Below, piece after piece: positions 29,357 through 37,294 of a stretch of 64,000 nt of DNA. The notes beneath the pieces are model-generated. The model saw nothing but the letters and a program-made list of their open reading frames with translations. It ran no database searches and was not told the DNA's origin. The stretch is from contig NZ_JACSDI010000001.1 of assembly GCF_022410515.1 (NCBI RefSeq), positions 744,001-808,000 on the forward strand. Direction: 5' to 3'. The translations under genes and the position numbers were made by a program. The number at the start of each line of letters is the position of its first letter. Positions within the stretch are counted from its first letter, which is position 1. The stretch comes from Shewanella cutis. GTDB taxonomy: Bacteria; Pseudomonadota; Gammaproteobacteria; Enterobacterales; Shewanellaceae.

Positions 29357-29770
29357 ATGAATATCCATACTCTTGCTAATCACCTCAACAGCCTTGGCAA
29401 TAATAGCCAAACCGGCTTCCAATTCGATTGCTATCCAATTGATGGTGAAGTCGAAGTGTTGCAAGTGAATGTGGTCGGCCGTGAAGAAATCCCGGTATTT
29501 GTATCGGTTACGGACAACCAAATTCTCTGCATCAGCTACCTGTGGGGTGAAAACGAAGTAAACCAAGAACGTCGCAGTGAAATGTTTGAAACTATGCTCG
29601 AATTAAACATTCCAATGCCGCTGTCAGCCTTTGCCAAGATTGATGACAAATATGTGGTTTACGGCGCGCTGTCTCTGCAATCTAGCATGCTCGAAATCGA
29701 GCAAGAGCTAGCAGTATTATCCGATAACTGTTTAGAAGTTATCGATGAAATGGTCGACTATCTGAAATAA
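29357..29770 (+). CDS. yjfI: YjfI-family (DUF2170) protein
   Basis: 137 residues from the ATG at 29357, which follows AAGGAC; this matches the length of E. coli YjfI (about 133). The longer open frame from 29291 would have to start inside the promoter and operators. Conserved-looking blocks are the beta-rich centre EIPVFVSVTDNQILCISYLW and the acidic end. The molecular function is unknown; the family is always associated with PspA-like YjfJ and YjfK. It is the first gene after the operator-controlled promoter, with pspA-like following 11 bp later. Confidence 0.85.
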   Translation: MNIHTLANHLNSLGNNSQTGFQFDCYPIDGEVEVLQVNVVGREEIPVFVSVTDNQILCISYLWGENEVNQERRSEMFETMLELNIPMPLSAFAKIDDKYVVYGALSLQSSMLEIEQELAVLSDNCLEVIDEMVDYLK

Positions 29771-29781
29771 GGAGCCACAAC

Positions 29782-30471
29782 ATGGGCATTCTGAATAAAA
29801 TTTTAACAGCGTTTCGCGGTGGTGCCACCGAAGTTGGCCAAAGCATCGTAGACGCAAACTCAACTCGTATTTTCGAACAGGAAATCCGTGACGCCGAGAA
29901 GCACCTAACCAACGCTAAACGCGAACTGACCGATGTAATGGCGAAAGAAATGCAAGCCAGCCGTGAAGTTGACCGCCTAAAGCGTTCGATTACAGAGCAC
30001 GAAGGTTATGTCGCCCAAGCTTTAGATAAAGGCAATGAAGCTTTAGCGATTGAAGTTGCAGAAAAAATTGCTCAATTAGAGCAAGAACTGGCTGAGCAAC
30101 AAACCGCAAATGATAGCTTCAGCGCCCATGCAGTGCGCCTAAAAGATTTAGTGAAGAAAACCGAGCGTCAACTGTCTGATTATCAACGTCAGTTAAGCAT
30201 GGTTAAAACCACCGAAAGCGTGCAAAAAGCCACAGCGACGATTACCGATTCTTTTGCCTCAAGCAACTCTAAACTGCTGAATGCGAAAGATTCATTAGAG
30301 CGTATTAAGGCTCGTCAGCAACAGTTTGACGACAGACTGAAAGCCGCTGAAACCTTAGCCGAAGAAGGTAGTGATAAATCATTGCAGGCTAAGTTAGCCG
30401 AAGCGGGTATCGGTGAGCAAAAATCGAATGCTAACGCTGTGCTTGAGCGTATCAAGGCACGTAAAAGCTAA
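29782..30471 (+). CDS. PspA/IM30 (YjfJ-type) family protein
   Basis: 229 residues, almost wholly coiled coil, as in PspA, Vipp1 and YjfJ, which are relatives of eukaryotic ESCRT-III. Members form ring or rod assemblies on the inner membrane and protect it under stress. The N-terminal amphipathic stretch MGILNKILTAFRGGATEVGQ would contact lipid; heptad helices run from about 30 to 210. No pspF or pspBC genes are near, so it is not the classical psp operon. The gene order yjfI-yjfJ-yjfK matches the E. coli yjf cluster. An attenuator-like hairpin follows. Confidence 0.92.
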   Translation: MGILNKILTAFRGGATEVGQSIVDANSTRIFEQEIRDAEKHLTNAKRELTDVMAKEMQASREVDRLKRSITEHEGYVAQALDKGNEALAIEVAEKIAQLEQELAEQQTANDSFSAHAVRLKDLVKKTERQLSDYQRQLSMVKTTESVQKATATITDSFASSNSKLLNAKDSLERIKARQQQFDDRLKAAETLAEEGSDKSLQAKLAEAGIGEQKSNANAVLERIKARKS

Positions 30472-30488
30472 TTTATGATTGACCAAAC

Positions 30489-30540
30489 GCCGAGTACCAA
30501 TGGGACCATCACCCCCTATTGTGCTCGGCTTTTTTATTTT
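30489..30540 (+). terminator. Terminator or attenuator between pspA-like and yjfK
   Basis: GCCGAGTAC at 30489-30497 pairs with GTGCTCGGC (30521-30529, one G-U pair) and is followed by TTTTTTATTTT. The loop is large (23 nt). It lies between two genes that appear to belong together, so partial termination that lowers yjfK expression is plausible. Confidence 0.6.
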
Positions 30541-30618
30541 AGGTACACCAACATTCACATCAATCCAGACTAACTCATGGGTTAGTTCAGGACATTGGCG
30601 CACTGCTTAGGAGCGAAT

Positions 30619-31272
30619 ATGGGATTTTTTAACAGTATTTTTGGCAAAAAAACGCCGCCAGCGCGTGAACTCAATCATCCCTCTGCGCTCAAAGTGGGCG
30701 ATATGATCTCCATCGATAATAGCTTTGCATTACCGCCACAGTTGCGCGGGCAGCAACTCAAAGTTGAAGCCGTCAATACCTATGAGTTTGAACGCAATCA
30801 ACAAACTGAATGGGTACTTAAAGGGCATGGTAGTGACACCTTGTTTTTAAGCATCGAAGAAGACGATGAAACTTACCTCGCTTTTTCCCTTAAAATTACC
30901 CGCGCCCAGGTTGAGCAGATATTCGACCTAGAGCAATTTAGTACCCTGTTTGACGAACCCGGCCACGCCGAACTGACCACACAAGAGTTATCGCCAGCGT
31001 TAGCGGAACAACTCGAGCAATGGTTAGGTAAGCAATACCACCAAGTGAGTTTTGCCCTCTTTGGATACTTCCACCGTGAAGATTATCGAGGACTAAAACC
31101 GCCGCAGGATGCTAATGGTGCAACCGGTGAGCCCTTCGAATATTATTTACTGCTCGATGAGGACGAAAGTCGCGCTGTAGAAGTTGAAGTGTATGAAGGC
31201 GGCGATACGGATGTAGTACTTACCTTATACCGCCCACTTACGGATATTCGCGATTACTGGCCTGGTCAATAA
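30619..31272 (+). CDS. yjfK: YjfK-family (DUF2491) protein
   Basis: 217 residues from the ATG at 30619 (TTAGGAG 6 nt upstream), matching E. coli YjfK (about 219). It begins MGFFNSIFGKK, an amphipathic or basic N-terminus that could touch the membrane. The rest is soluble and acidic with several beta strands (VLKGHGSDTLFLSIEEDDETYLAFSL). The function is unknown; it is linked by gene order to YjfI and the PspA-like protein. Upstream TTG-initiated codons are ignored. A terminator follows 10 bp after the stop. Confidence 0.86.
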   Translation: MGFFNSIFGKKTPPARELNHPSALKVGDMISIDNSFALPPQLRGQQLKVEAVNTYEFERNQQTEWVLKGHGSDTLFLSIEEDDETYLAFSLKITRAQVEQIFDLEQFSTLFDEPGHAELTTQELSPALAEQLEQWLGKQYHQVSFALFGYFHREDYRGLKPPQDANGATGEPFEYYLLLDEDESRAVEVEVYEGGDTDVVLTLYRPLTDIRDYWPGQ

Positions 31273-31282
31273 AGTTTGACAT

Positions 31283-31316
31283 AAGATAAAGTGCGCGACT
31301 CGCACTTTATCTTTTA
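31283..31316 (+). terminator. Terminator after yjfK
   Basis: AAGATAAAGTGCG-CGACT-CGCACTTTATCTT, a 13-bp perfect stem followed by TT. Confidence 0.8.
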
Positions 31317-31379
31317 AGCCATTACAATCCCAATAGAATTCGCTCGATTTGTGCGGTTGATAGCAACAGGTAAAACCTA

Positions 31380-31709
31380 ATGAGTAAAACGAAACACCCT
31401 CTCCCAGAGCAATGGCAGAAGAACCAAGAAGCCGCAAAGGCAACTCAAGTGGCCTTCGATCTCGATGAAAAGTTTCAATATTCTATTCGTAAAGCCGCGC
31501 TTGATGCGGGTGTAAGCCCCTCAGATCAGATCCGTACCATTTTGGGATTGAGTGTTTCAAAACGTCCCACACGCCCCCGTTTAACCGTGTCACTTAACGC
31601 CGATGACTATGTTCAACTTGCCGAAAAATACGGCTTAAGTGCCGATGCCCAGCTTGAAATTAAGCGTCGAGTCCTTGAAGATCTCGTGCGTTTTGTTGCT
31701 GAGGATTAA
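31380..31709 (+). CDS. Small protein with two tandem ribbon-helix-helix-like units
   Basis: 109 residues, not a family I recognise by name. Residues 22-57 and 67-103 can be laid over each other: each has an alternating strand (TQVAFDLDEKF; PRLTVSLNADDY), a helix (SIRKAALDAGV; QLAEKYGL) and a second helix beginning after Ser and Asp/Ala (SPSDQIRTILGL; SADAQLEIKRRVLEDL). This is the ribbon-helix-helix layout, normally one unit per chain in a dimer; here both halves would sit in one chain. It could bind DNA as a single-chain dimer. It follows the yjfK terminator and precedes the channel gene; an AGGT lies before the ATG. Confidence 0.7.
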   Translation: MSKTKHPLPEQWQKNQEAAKATQVAFDLDEKFQYSIRKAALDAGVSPSDQIRTILGLSVSKRPTRPRLTVSLNADDYVQLAEKYGLSADAQLEIKRRVLEDLVRFVAED

Positions 31710-31847
31710 TTTTTTATTGGTGTCATTCCGCATTGAAATCGGGATTCAGTGGTTCGAGCATTTTAAGTCGAGCGATTTATCACAAAGTTAATTTACTCAT
31801 AGCGTAAACTCTTTTACCTTAGACATTCGCCTTAAAACACAGGGATC

Positions 31848-32681
31848 ATGTTAGGCATGACAGATAAAACCCCTTGGTCACTCCGCTCTGTAGGTAACCC
31901 CTCTCCCATTGAAATCGCTATGATGTTGCTATCGCTGCTCTCGGTCATCATAGTGCTAGTAATGACCTTTGGGCGCCTCGATAAAGAAACCTACCGCTTG
32001 CTGTTTTTTATTGATACCACGATTTGCATGATTTTTATGGTCAATTTTTTTGCTGGCCTATTCCGAGCGCGGGACAAACTCTTTTACCTGCGTCACCATT
32101 GGATCGATTTTATCGCCAGTATTCCCGCCATTGAGGCACTGCGAATTGCACGGGTATTCCAAATTCTGCGGGTTATCCGTTTAATCCGCATGAGCCGCTC
32201 TTTCCTTATTCCCTTGATAAAACAGCGTAAACAAGCCACGCTCGCGAGCTTATTGGTCGCGATGGTGACAATTTTAACCTTCGCTTCTATCATCATTTTG
32301 ATTATTGAAAGCGGCACTGAAGGGGCCAATATCCAAACCGCTGAGCAAGCCATTTGGTGGGCATTAGTCACCATTTCAACCGTAGGTTATGGCGATTTCT
32401 ACCCAGTCAGCACCGCGGGTCATATTGTGGGTGGAATCGTGATTGTCAGCGGAGTGAGCTTTTTCGGGGTGATTTCGGGGTATATGGCTTCCGTGTTTGT
32501 CGCACCGGACGAAAGCGAACGCCAAGAGCGCCAAGATGCCCATAAGGCCGAAATAAAGTCAGAACTCGAGCTTGCCCTTGCAAGAATGGAAGAAAACCAG
32601 CGGCAAATGGAGCTCAATCAGGCACAGATGCTGGCCAAAATAGCTGAATTAAAACAAGCACTCGAAGATAAAAAAGGTTAG
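31848..32681 (+). CDS. Voltage-gated-type potassium channel
   Basis: 277-residue inner-membrane protein with six helices. A voltage-sensor-like S4 with regularly spaced arginines (RIARVFQILRVIRLIRMSRS, about 100-119) precedes the pore, whose selectivity filter is TVGYGD at 178-183. The C-terminal 60 residues are a charged coiled coil (EENQRQMELNQAQMLAKIAELK) that probably drives tetramer assembly; there is no RCK/TrkA domain. Homologues are annotated as ion transporters of the KvAP/Kch type. It is the last rightward gene of the Psp-like neighbourhood. Its stop codon lies inside the terminator hairpin of the convergent ygiF gene. Confidence 0.92.
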   Translation: MLGMTDKTPWSLRSVGNPSPIEIAMMLLSLLSVIIVLVMTFGRLDKETYRLLFFIDTTICMIFMVNFFAGLFRARDKLFYLRHHWIDFIASIPAIEALRIARVFQILRVIRLIRMSRSFLIPLIKQRKQATLASLLVAMVTILTFASIIILIIESGTEGANIQTAEQAIWWALVTISTVGYGDFYPVSTAGHIVGGIVIVSGVSFFGVISGYMASVFVAPDESERQERQDAHKAEIKSELELALARMEENQRQMELNQAQMLAKIAELKQALEDKKG

Positions 32682-32702
32682 GAGCTCACCGAACTCCTAA
32701 CC
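32670..32702 (-). terminator. Terminator of ygiF, overlapping the channel gene's 3' end
   Basis: On the minus strand GGTTAGGAG-N9-CTCCTAACC is followed by TTTTTT. The hairpin includes the last codons and stop of the convergent channel gene; on the plus strand there is no T-run. Confidence 0.75.
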
Positions 32703-32718
32703 TAATTCCGCTCGATGA

Positions 32719-34230
32719 TTACCAATAAGTGATTTGTTGAATGGCGTTTTGTCTTGAGGCTTCCATCGCAAATAACAAGCTTTGCTGCTTATCCTCCAGC
32801 CAGTCGGCTAAATCAATCCCAAGCGATTTGGCCGCAAGTGTTAATTGTTGATAGCAGGCCAAGGTTCGAATTCCTAGCACCAGATCCTGCCATGGAGCCC
32901 TAAAGGCATCGCGAGATTTAGCCTCATATAAGAGCCCATACGCCTGCCCGACTTGAATGCTTTCATCGAGCAAAACCGCACACAGTAAATAATCCTCAGC
33001 AGTCATTGCCTTATCGCTGGGCATAGCTGCGAGTATTGCTCGCCATGATGCTTCCTGCGCATTATCGGCATGTATCATCAACCCAAGTTCCACAGGTAAT
33101 GCTATTTCCCCTGCGCTGATATCCAATAAGATTGCAACGATAGCCAACTGTAATTGACCGTATTCCACTTGTTGCCAGAGCGAAGTTAAACGCGCCGCCA
33201 CACCTAGCGCATCAAACTGTTGCTGCAATCGTTGCATCAAGGCTTGATGGGAATCGAGTCGACTAAACAAGCCTTTTTGACCTCCGAGTAACGCGGCTAG
33301 CGCCTGTGCATCTTCGATAAATTCAAGTTGCGATTCAATCAGGCTAAATTGCTGAATTAGCTCAGCGTTAGCAAGACCAAACTGACTTAAGGTCATGCGC
33401 AGTAAACGAATACAAGCACGCATCCGCCACCAAAGGGCAATCTTAGCTTCATTATCTTGTTCTTCGGCAATCATAGCTTCGAGCAACTGCCAACGTTCGA
33501 GCGCGGTTTCCAGCAGCACTTGGCAGGTAGCCGTTAAATCCTGTTGATGGGGTTGATGCAGATTGAGATCTACTGGCACAAGAAGCGGCAAAAACTCGAG
33601 GGCACTTAAGGTTAATGGCGTAGATTGCCCAGCGAGTCGATAGCCTCGCTGCGCCTTACTGGCTTTACCTAAACGCACCGGAATCGTGCTCGCAACCTGA
33701 GTAGCGAGCACTAATAGCGCACTGGCATCACCACTTAACAGTTCAAATTCCAGTTCACAGAGCGCCTCATGTTGGCCATTTGCACTTATCTCGCCAATGT
33801 CTAAGGCAACTTCAACGACACTGTCTCCTACTGTCACATGCCAAGCACGGCGATAAAAATCAGTATGAAACACGCAGCCAAGCTCGGCTTGTACGGCGGT
33901 TAAATCGGCATTTAAGGGCCAAATGCTCGTGGGGAACAGGCTTAAATCAGGGCTATCGGCTTGAATGGTGACATTATATTCGGGGCGAGAATGGATACCT
34001 CCAACGACTTGCCCCGCCGTTTTGATGGTTTGTTCTTTATGTCCATCGAAACCGCGCACCCGCAATCCCATGTCCCATTGACGTAATTGCAATGTGGGCG
34101 TGTCAAAATAACCATTGGTTAAACGACGTTTCCCTTGCGGTATGGCGCCATCTAAGCTATCTAACTTATTTATCAGGGATTCTTGAAATTTAGGTAAGAA
34201 AAACAGTTTTAATTCAATCTCAGCATTCAT
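32719..34230 (-). CDS. ygiF: Inorganic triphosphatase, CYTH-CHAD protein
   Basis: 503 residues starting MNAEIELKLFF; the CYTH signature ExExK (EIELK) is at the very N-terminus as in E. coli YgiF. The CYTH domain (about 1-200) forms the tunnel that hydrolyses tripolyphosphate; the C-terminal CHAD domain (about 215-500) is helical with conserved basic residues (RMRACIRLLRMTLSQF) and binds polyphosphate in relatives. Two upstream ATGs (at 34260 and 34245) would add up to 10 residues. It is the neighbour of glnE in E. coli; here the Psp-like block lies between them. A phosphate-transport operon starts divergently upstream. Confidence 0.92.
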   Translation of the reverse strand: MNAEIELKLFFLPKFQESLINKLDSLDGAIPQGKRRLTNGYFDTPTLQLRQWDMGLRVRGFDGHKEQTIKTAGQVVGGIHSRPEYNVTIQADSPDLSLFPTSIWPLNADLTAVQAELGCVFHTDFYRRAWHVTVGDSVVEVALDIGEISANGQHEALCELEFELLSGDASALLVLATQVASTIPVRLGKASKAQRGYRLAGQSTPLTLSALEFLPLLVPVDLNLHQPHQQDLTATCQVLLETALERWQLLEAMIAEEQDNEAKIALWWRMRACIRLLRMTLSQFGLANAELIQQFSLIESQLEFIEDAQALAALLGGQKGLFSRLDSHQALMQRLQQQFDALGVAARLTSLWQQVEYGQLQLAIVAILLDISAGEIALPVELGLMIHADNAQEASWRAILAAMPSDKAMTAEDYLLCAVLLDESIQVGQAYGLLYEAKSRDAFRAPWQDLVLGIRTLACYQQLTLAAKSLGIDLADWLEDKQQSLLFAMEASRQNAIQQITYW

Positions 34231-34287
34231 TACTACACCGCTCATTTTGTCATCAAACATTCATTGATGTGTCATTTTTAATTCATA

Positions 34288-34321
34288 ATGTCACAAATCT
34301 GTCATAAAAAACTCGTAGGAT
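34288..34321 (+). promoter_or_regulatory. Pho box and -10 in front of the DUF47-pit operon
   Basis: ATGTCAC-AAAT-CTGTCAT (34288-34305) is two 7-bp direct repeats with a 4-bp spacer, the classic PhoB site. A TAGGAT (34316-34321) lies 10 bp beyond it, the -10 position found in PhoB-activated promoters that lack a -35. The start of the first gene is 141 bp further on. Confidence 0.6.
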
Positions 34322-34462
34322 TTGGTTTTGAAGTTGGTATAGAACCCGTTAGAATAAACCTGTGGTTTTTTGTCAAAAAAACACAGTTTCAATATGCGGA
34401 CGCATGGGTTAACATGCGCCCGCTTTTTCCAATAATGGAACAATCTAAATAGGTAAACGGCA

Positions 34463-35143
34463 ATGCCAGTAAACTCTATTTTGGGCGTGTTTGCAAAATC
34501 GCCAATCAAGCCCCTGCAAGAGCACATGGACAAAGTCTACGATTGCGCATCGTTACTGGTCCCCTTTTTCGAAGCCACCATCACAGGTAACTGGGATGGC
34601 GCAGTTCAAATTCGTAAGCAAATCAGCTTAGCAGAAAAGCAAGGTGACTCACTCAAACGTGAAATTCGCCTCACGCTGCCTAGCGGTTTATTTATGCCTG
34701 TTGAACGTACTGATCTATTGGAACTTTTAACACAACAAGACAAAATCGCTAACAAAGCTAAAGATATCTCTGGCCGTGTTATTGGCCGTCAACTGCTAAT
34801 CCCTCAGGCTTTGCAAGTCCCCTTTATTGCGTATTTACAACGTTGTATCGACGCTGTAGGTCTTGCACAACAAGTCATTAACGAGCTCGATGATTTGCTC
34901 GAAGCAGGTTTCCGTGGTCGTGAAGTCGATTTTGTGGCCAAAATGATCAACGAACTCGATATCATCGAAGAAGATACTGACGACTTACAAATTCAGCTGC
35001 GTCGTCAATTATTTGCGTTGGAATCAGAATTGAATCCTGTCGATGTGATGTTCCTCTATAAAACGATTGAATGGGTCGGTGGTCTTGCAGATCTTGCCGA
35101 ACGAGTCGGTTCGCGTCTTGAGCTTATGCTGGCTCGCGTTTAA
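34463..35143 (+). CDS. PhoU-like (DUF47, TIGR00153) protein
   Basis: 226 residues, all helical, of the DUF47 family, which shares the PhoU three-helix-bundle fold with metal-binding acidic motifs (DELDDLLEAGFRGREVDF and ELDIIEEDTDDLQ region). Partners of Pit-type phosphate transporters, they are thought to gate transport or signal phosphate status. It is the first gene of a two-gene operon, 25 bp before pit. Confidence 0.92.
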   Translation: MPVNSILGVFAKSPIKPLQEHMDKVYDCASLLVPFFEATITGNWDGAVQIRKQISLAEKQGDSLKREIRLTLPSGLFMPVERTDLLELLTQQDKIANKAKDISGRVIGRQLLIPQALQVPFIAYLQRCIDAVGLAQQVINELDDLLEAGFRGREVDFVAKMINELDIIEEDTDDLQIQLRRQLFALESELNPVDVMFLYKTIEWVGGLADLAERVGSRLELMLARV

Positions 35144-35168
35144 TAAATAAGGTTATCAAGGTATCAAT

Positions 35169-36458
35169 ATGGTTGATGCAGGTATGGAGGTGGCTAACGT
35201 TTTAGCCACTAATGGGCAATGGCTTATTGCCATTGCGGCCGCGTTTGGTTTTCTTATGGCGTGGGGTATTGGCGCTAATGACGTCGCCAATGCGATGGGA
35301 ACCTCTGTAGGTTCTAACGCTATTACGATTAAGCAAGCGATTATTATCGCGATGATCTTTGAATTCTCAGGTGCGTTTTTAGCAGGGGGAGAAGTTACTA
35401 ATACCATTCGAAGCGGTATTGTTGACTCGAGCTATTTTACTGAAACACCTGAATTGCTAGTGTATGGCATGATTGGCTCGCTGTTAGCCGCAGGTATTTG
35501 GTTAGTCGTCGCATCAGCATTAGGCTGGCCAGTATCAACGACACATTCTATTGTGGGCGCGATTATTGGTTTTGCTGCTGTTGGTGTGGGTACAGATGCT
35601 GTTGCTTGGGAAAAGGTTGGCGGTATTGTTGGCTCTTGGGTCATCACCCCTGCAATTTCTGGCTTTATGGCTTTTATTTTGTTCCAAAGTACTCAAAAGT
35701 TGATTTTCAACACTGATGATCCACTTGCTAACGCCAAACGCTATGTGCCTTTCTACATGGCATTTGCCGGATTCATTATGGCGTTGATGACCATACTTAA
35801 AGGTCTTTCCCATGTGGGTCTGCATTTCTCTGTTACAGAATCCTATTTACTTGCTGCTGTTATTGCAGCCGTTGTTGGTATCGTAGGTAAAATTGCAATT
35901 TCACGTTTAAAAATGAGCGACAAGGCTAACCGCCAAACGATGTTCGCTAACGTTGAGAAAGTGTTTGCAATTTTAATGGTATTGACCGCCTGTTGTATGG
36001 CTTTCGCCCATGGTTCAAACGATGTGGCTAACGCGATTGGCCCATTAGCTGCGGTTGTATCGGTCGTGAACAGTGGCGGTGAAATCGCCTCCAAATCGCC
36101 ATTAGTTTGGTGGATCCTGCCTTTAGGTGCCATCGGTATCGTGATGGGTCTAGCTATTTTTGGTCAGCGCGTGATGCAAACCATTGGTAAAAACATCACT
36201 CACTTAACTCCAAGTCGCGGCTTTGCAGCTGAATTAGCAGCGGCAACAACCGTTGTGATTGCATCAAGTACAGGTTTACCTATCTCTACAACCCAAACCT
36301 TAGTGGGCGCGGTATTAGGTGTGGGTATGGCCCGAGGTATTGCAGCAATCAATATCGGTGTTGTGCGTAATATTGTTGTATCTTGGGTGGTGACTTTACC
36401 TGCCGGTGCCGGTCTATCAATCATCTTCTTCTTTATGATTAAAGGAATCTTTAACTAA
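35169..36458 (+). CDS. PitA-family inorganic phosphate transporter
   Basis: 429 residues, about ten to twelve membrane helices, with the two family signatures GANDVANAMGTSVGSNAIT (about 38-56) and GSNDVANAIGPLAAV (about 283-297), each at the start of a homologous half. It imports metal-phosphate complexes driven by protons (some relatives use Na+). The ATG used follows AAGGTAT. It is shorter than E. coli PitA (499), as in the DUF47-linked group. The upstream Pho box suggests control by PhoB. No strong terminator; a hairpin without a good T-run lies at 36541. Confidence 0.93.
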   Translation: MVDAGMEVANVLATNGQWLIAIAAAFGFLMAWGIGANDVANAMGTSVGSNAITIKQAIIIAMIFEFSGAFLAGGEVTNTIRSGIVDSSYFTETPELLVYGMIGSLLAAGIWLVVASALGWPVSTTHSIVGAIIGFAAVGVGTDAVAWEKVGGIVGSWVITPAISGFMAFILFQSTQKLIFNTDDPLANAKRYVPFYMAFAGFIMALMTILKGLSHVGLHFSVTESYLLAAVIAAVVGIVGKIAISRLKMSDKANRQTMFANVEKVFAILMVLTACCMAFAHGSNDVANAIGPLAAVVSVVNSGGEIASKSPLVWWILPLGAIGIVMGLAIFGQRVMQTIGKNITHLTPSRGFAAELAAATTVVIASSTGLPISTTQTLVGAVLGVGMARGIAAINIGVVRNIVVSWVVTLPAGAGLSIIFFFMIKGIFN

Positions 36459-36540
36459 AGAAGCACAAAACGGCTATGGCAATCTTGCTGTAGAAACACG
36501 CTAAACCCAGAGGAATCGCTAGCATGGATGCGGCAAAGTT

Positions 36541-36563
36541 GAGGGAAGTCTATGACTTCCCTC
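36541..36563 (+). terminator. Hairpin after pit, weak terminator
   Basis: GAGGGAAGTC-TAT-GACTTCCCTC is a perfect 10-bp stem but is followed by TTGCATT, not a proper T-run. It lies inside a 21-codon open frame (36524-36589) with a good ribosome site, so it may not be a simple terminator. Confidence 0.5.
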
Positions 36564-36624
36564 TTGCATTGCACGCCTCAAATCCATAGCATGTGGTCAC
36601 TATTTCGTTGATGAGAATACAAAA

Positions 36625-37203
36625 GTGTTAAGAATGCTGACTCTGGTGGGAATAATGCTACTCTCCCCCAACCTGCTGGCCGAAGGCCAATCCCGCTATA
36701 TCTCGGATAACGTGTTTCTTTATCTTCTTAATGGCCCAGGTACTGATTACCGTATTTTGGGTTCGATTGAGGCAGGGCAACCCATTACGCTTCAGGGTGA
36801 AACCCAAGGCGATTACTCAAAAATAGTCGATCATAAAGGTCGCGAAGGTTGGGTGCCGACCAATTTAATCAGTTCAACCCCGAGTTTTCGTGAGCAAGTA
36901 TCAACATTGACAAATGAGCTAAACGAAGCGAAAGCAAAACTGGCTGAAGTGTTAAATTCGACGGGTAACCAAACCGATGAGGTTGCTGAACTTAAAGCTC
37001 AGTTAGCAGAAGCACAAACCATGCTTGCTAAAGCCAATCAAGAGCGTGAAAACCTCAAAATAGCGGTTGATCATAGCGCCCAGGAAGCACAATTTGCCCT
37101 ATGGCGTGAAGGTGGGATTATTGCCGCTGCAGGTTTAGTCGTCGGGGTGATCTTGGTTTATCTGCCAAGACCACAGCGCCGCAATAAAAAGCGTTGGATG
37201 TAA
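36625..37203 (+). CDS. ygiM: SH3-domain membrane protein (YgiM family, TIGR04211)
   Basis: 192 residues: signal peptide (about 1-20, ending LLAEG), a bacterial SH3 domain (about 25-85, SRYISDNVFLYLLNGPGTDYRILGSI and GREGWVPTNLIS), a coiled coil (about 90-155), then a C-terminal transmembrane helix (about 164-182) and a basic tail PRPQRRNKKRW in the cytoplasm. It is thus a periplasmic, membrane-tethered cell-wall-associated protein of unknown role. In E. coli ygiM follows ygiF divergently, as here apart from the pit insertion. The start is GTG at 36625 or ATG at 36634. Confidence 0.9.
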   Translation: MLRMLTLVGIMLLSPNLLAEGQSRYISDNVFLYLLNGPGTDYRILGSIEAGQPITLQGETQGDYSKIVDHKGREGWVPTNLISSTPSFREQVSTLTNELNEAKAKLAEVLNSTGNQTDEVAELKAQLAEAQTMLAKANQERENLKIAVDHSAQEAQFALWREGGIIAAAGLVVGVILVYLPRPQRRNKKRWM

Positions 37204-37233
37204 TTTTTACGCTAACGGCCTCTAAATAAACGC

Positions 37234-37266
37234 AAAAGCCAGTGTATTCAAACACTGGCTTTTTTG
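37234..37266 (+). terminator. Terminator of ygiM
   Basis: AAAAGCCAGTGT-ATTCAA-ACACTGGCTTTTTT; strong stem with a T-run. Confidence 0.9.
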
Positions 37267-37294
37267 TCAATCAAGCGTTACATCTAGCTATTAA

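Noticed and set aside
29782..30471. Classical psp operon (pspF, pspABC)
   Set aside because: There is no pspB, pspC or pspF nearby, and the neighbours are YjfI and YjfK, so it is the YjfJ-type branch.
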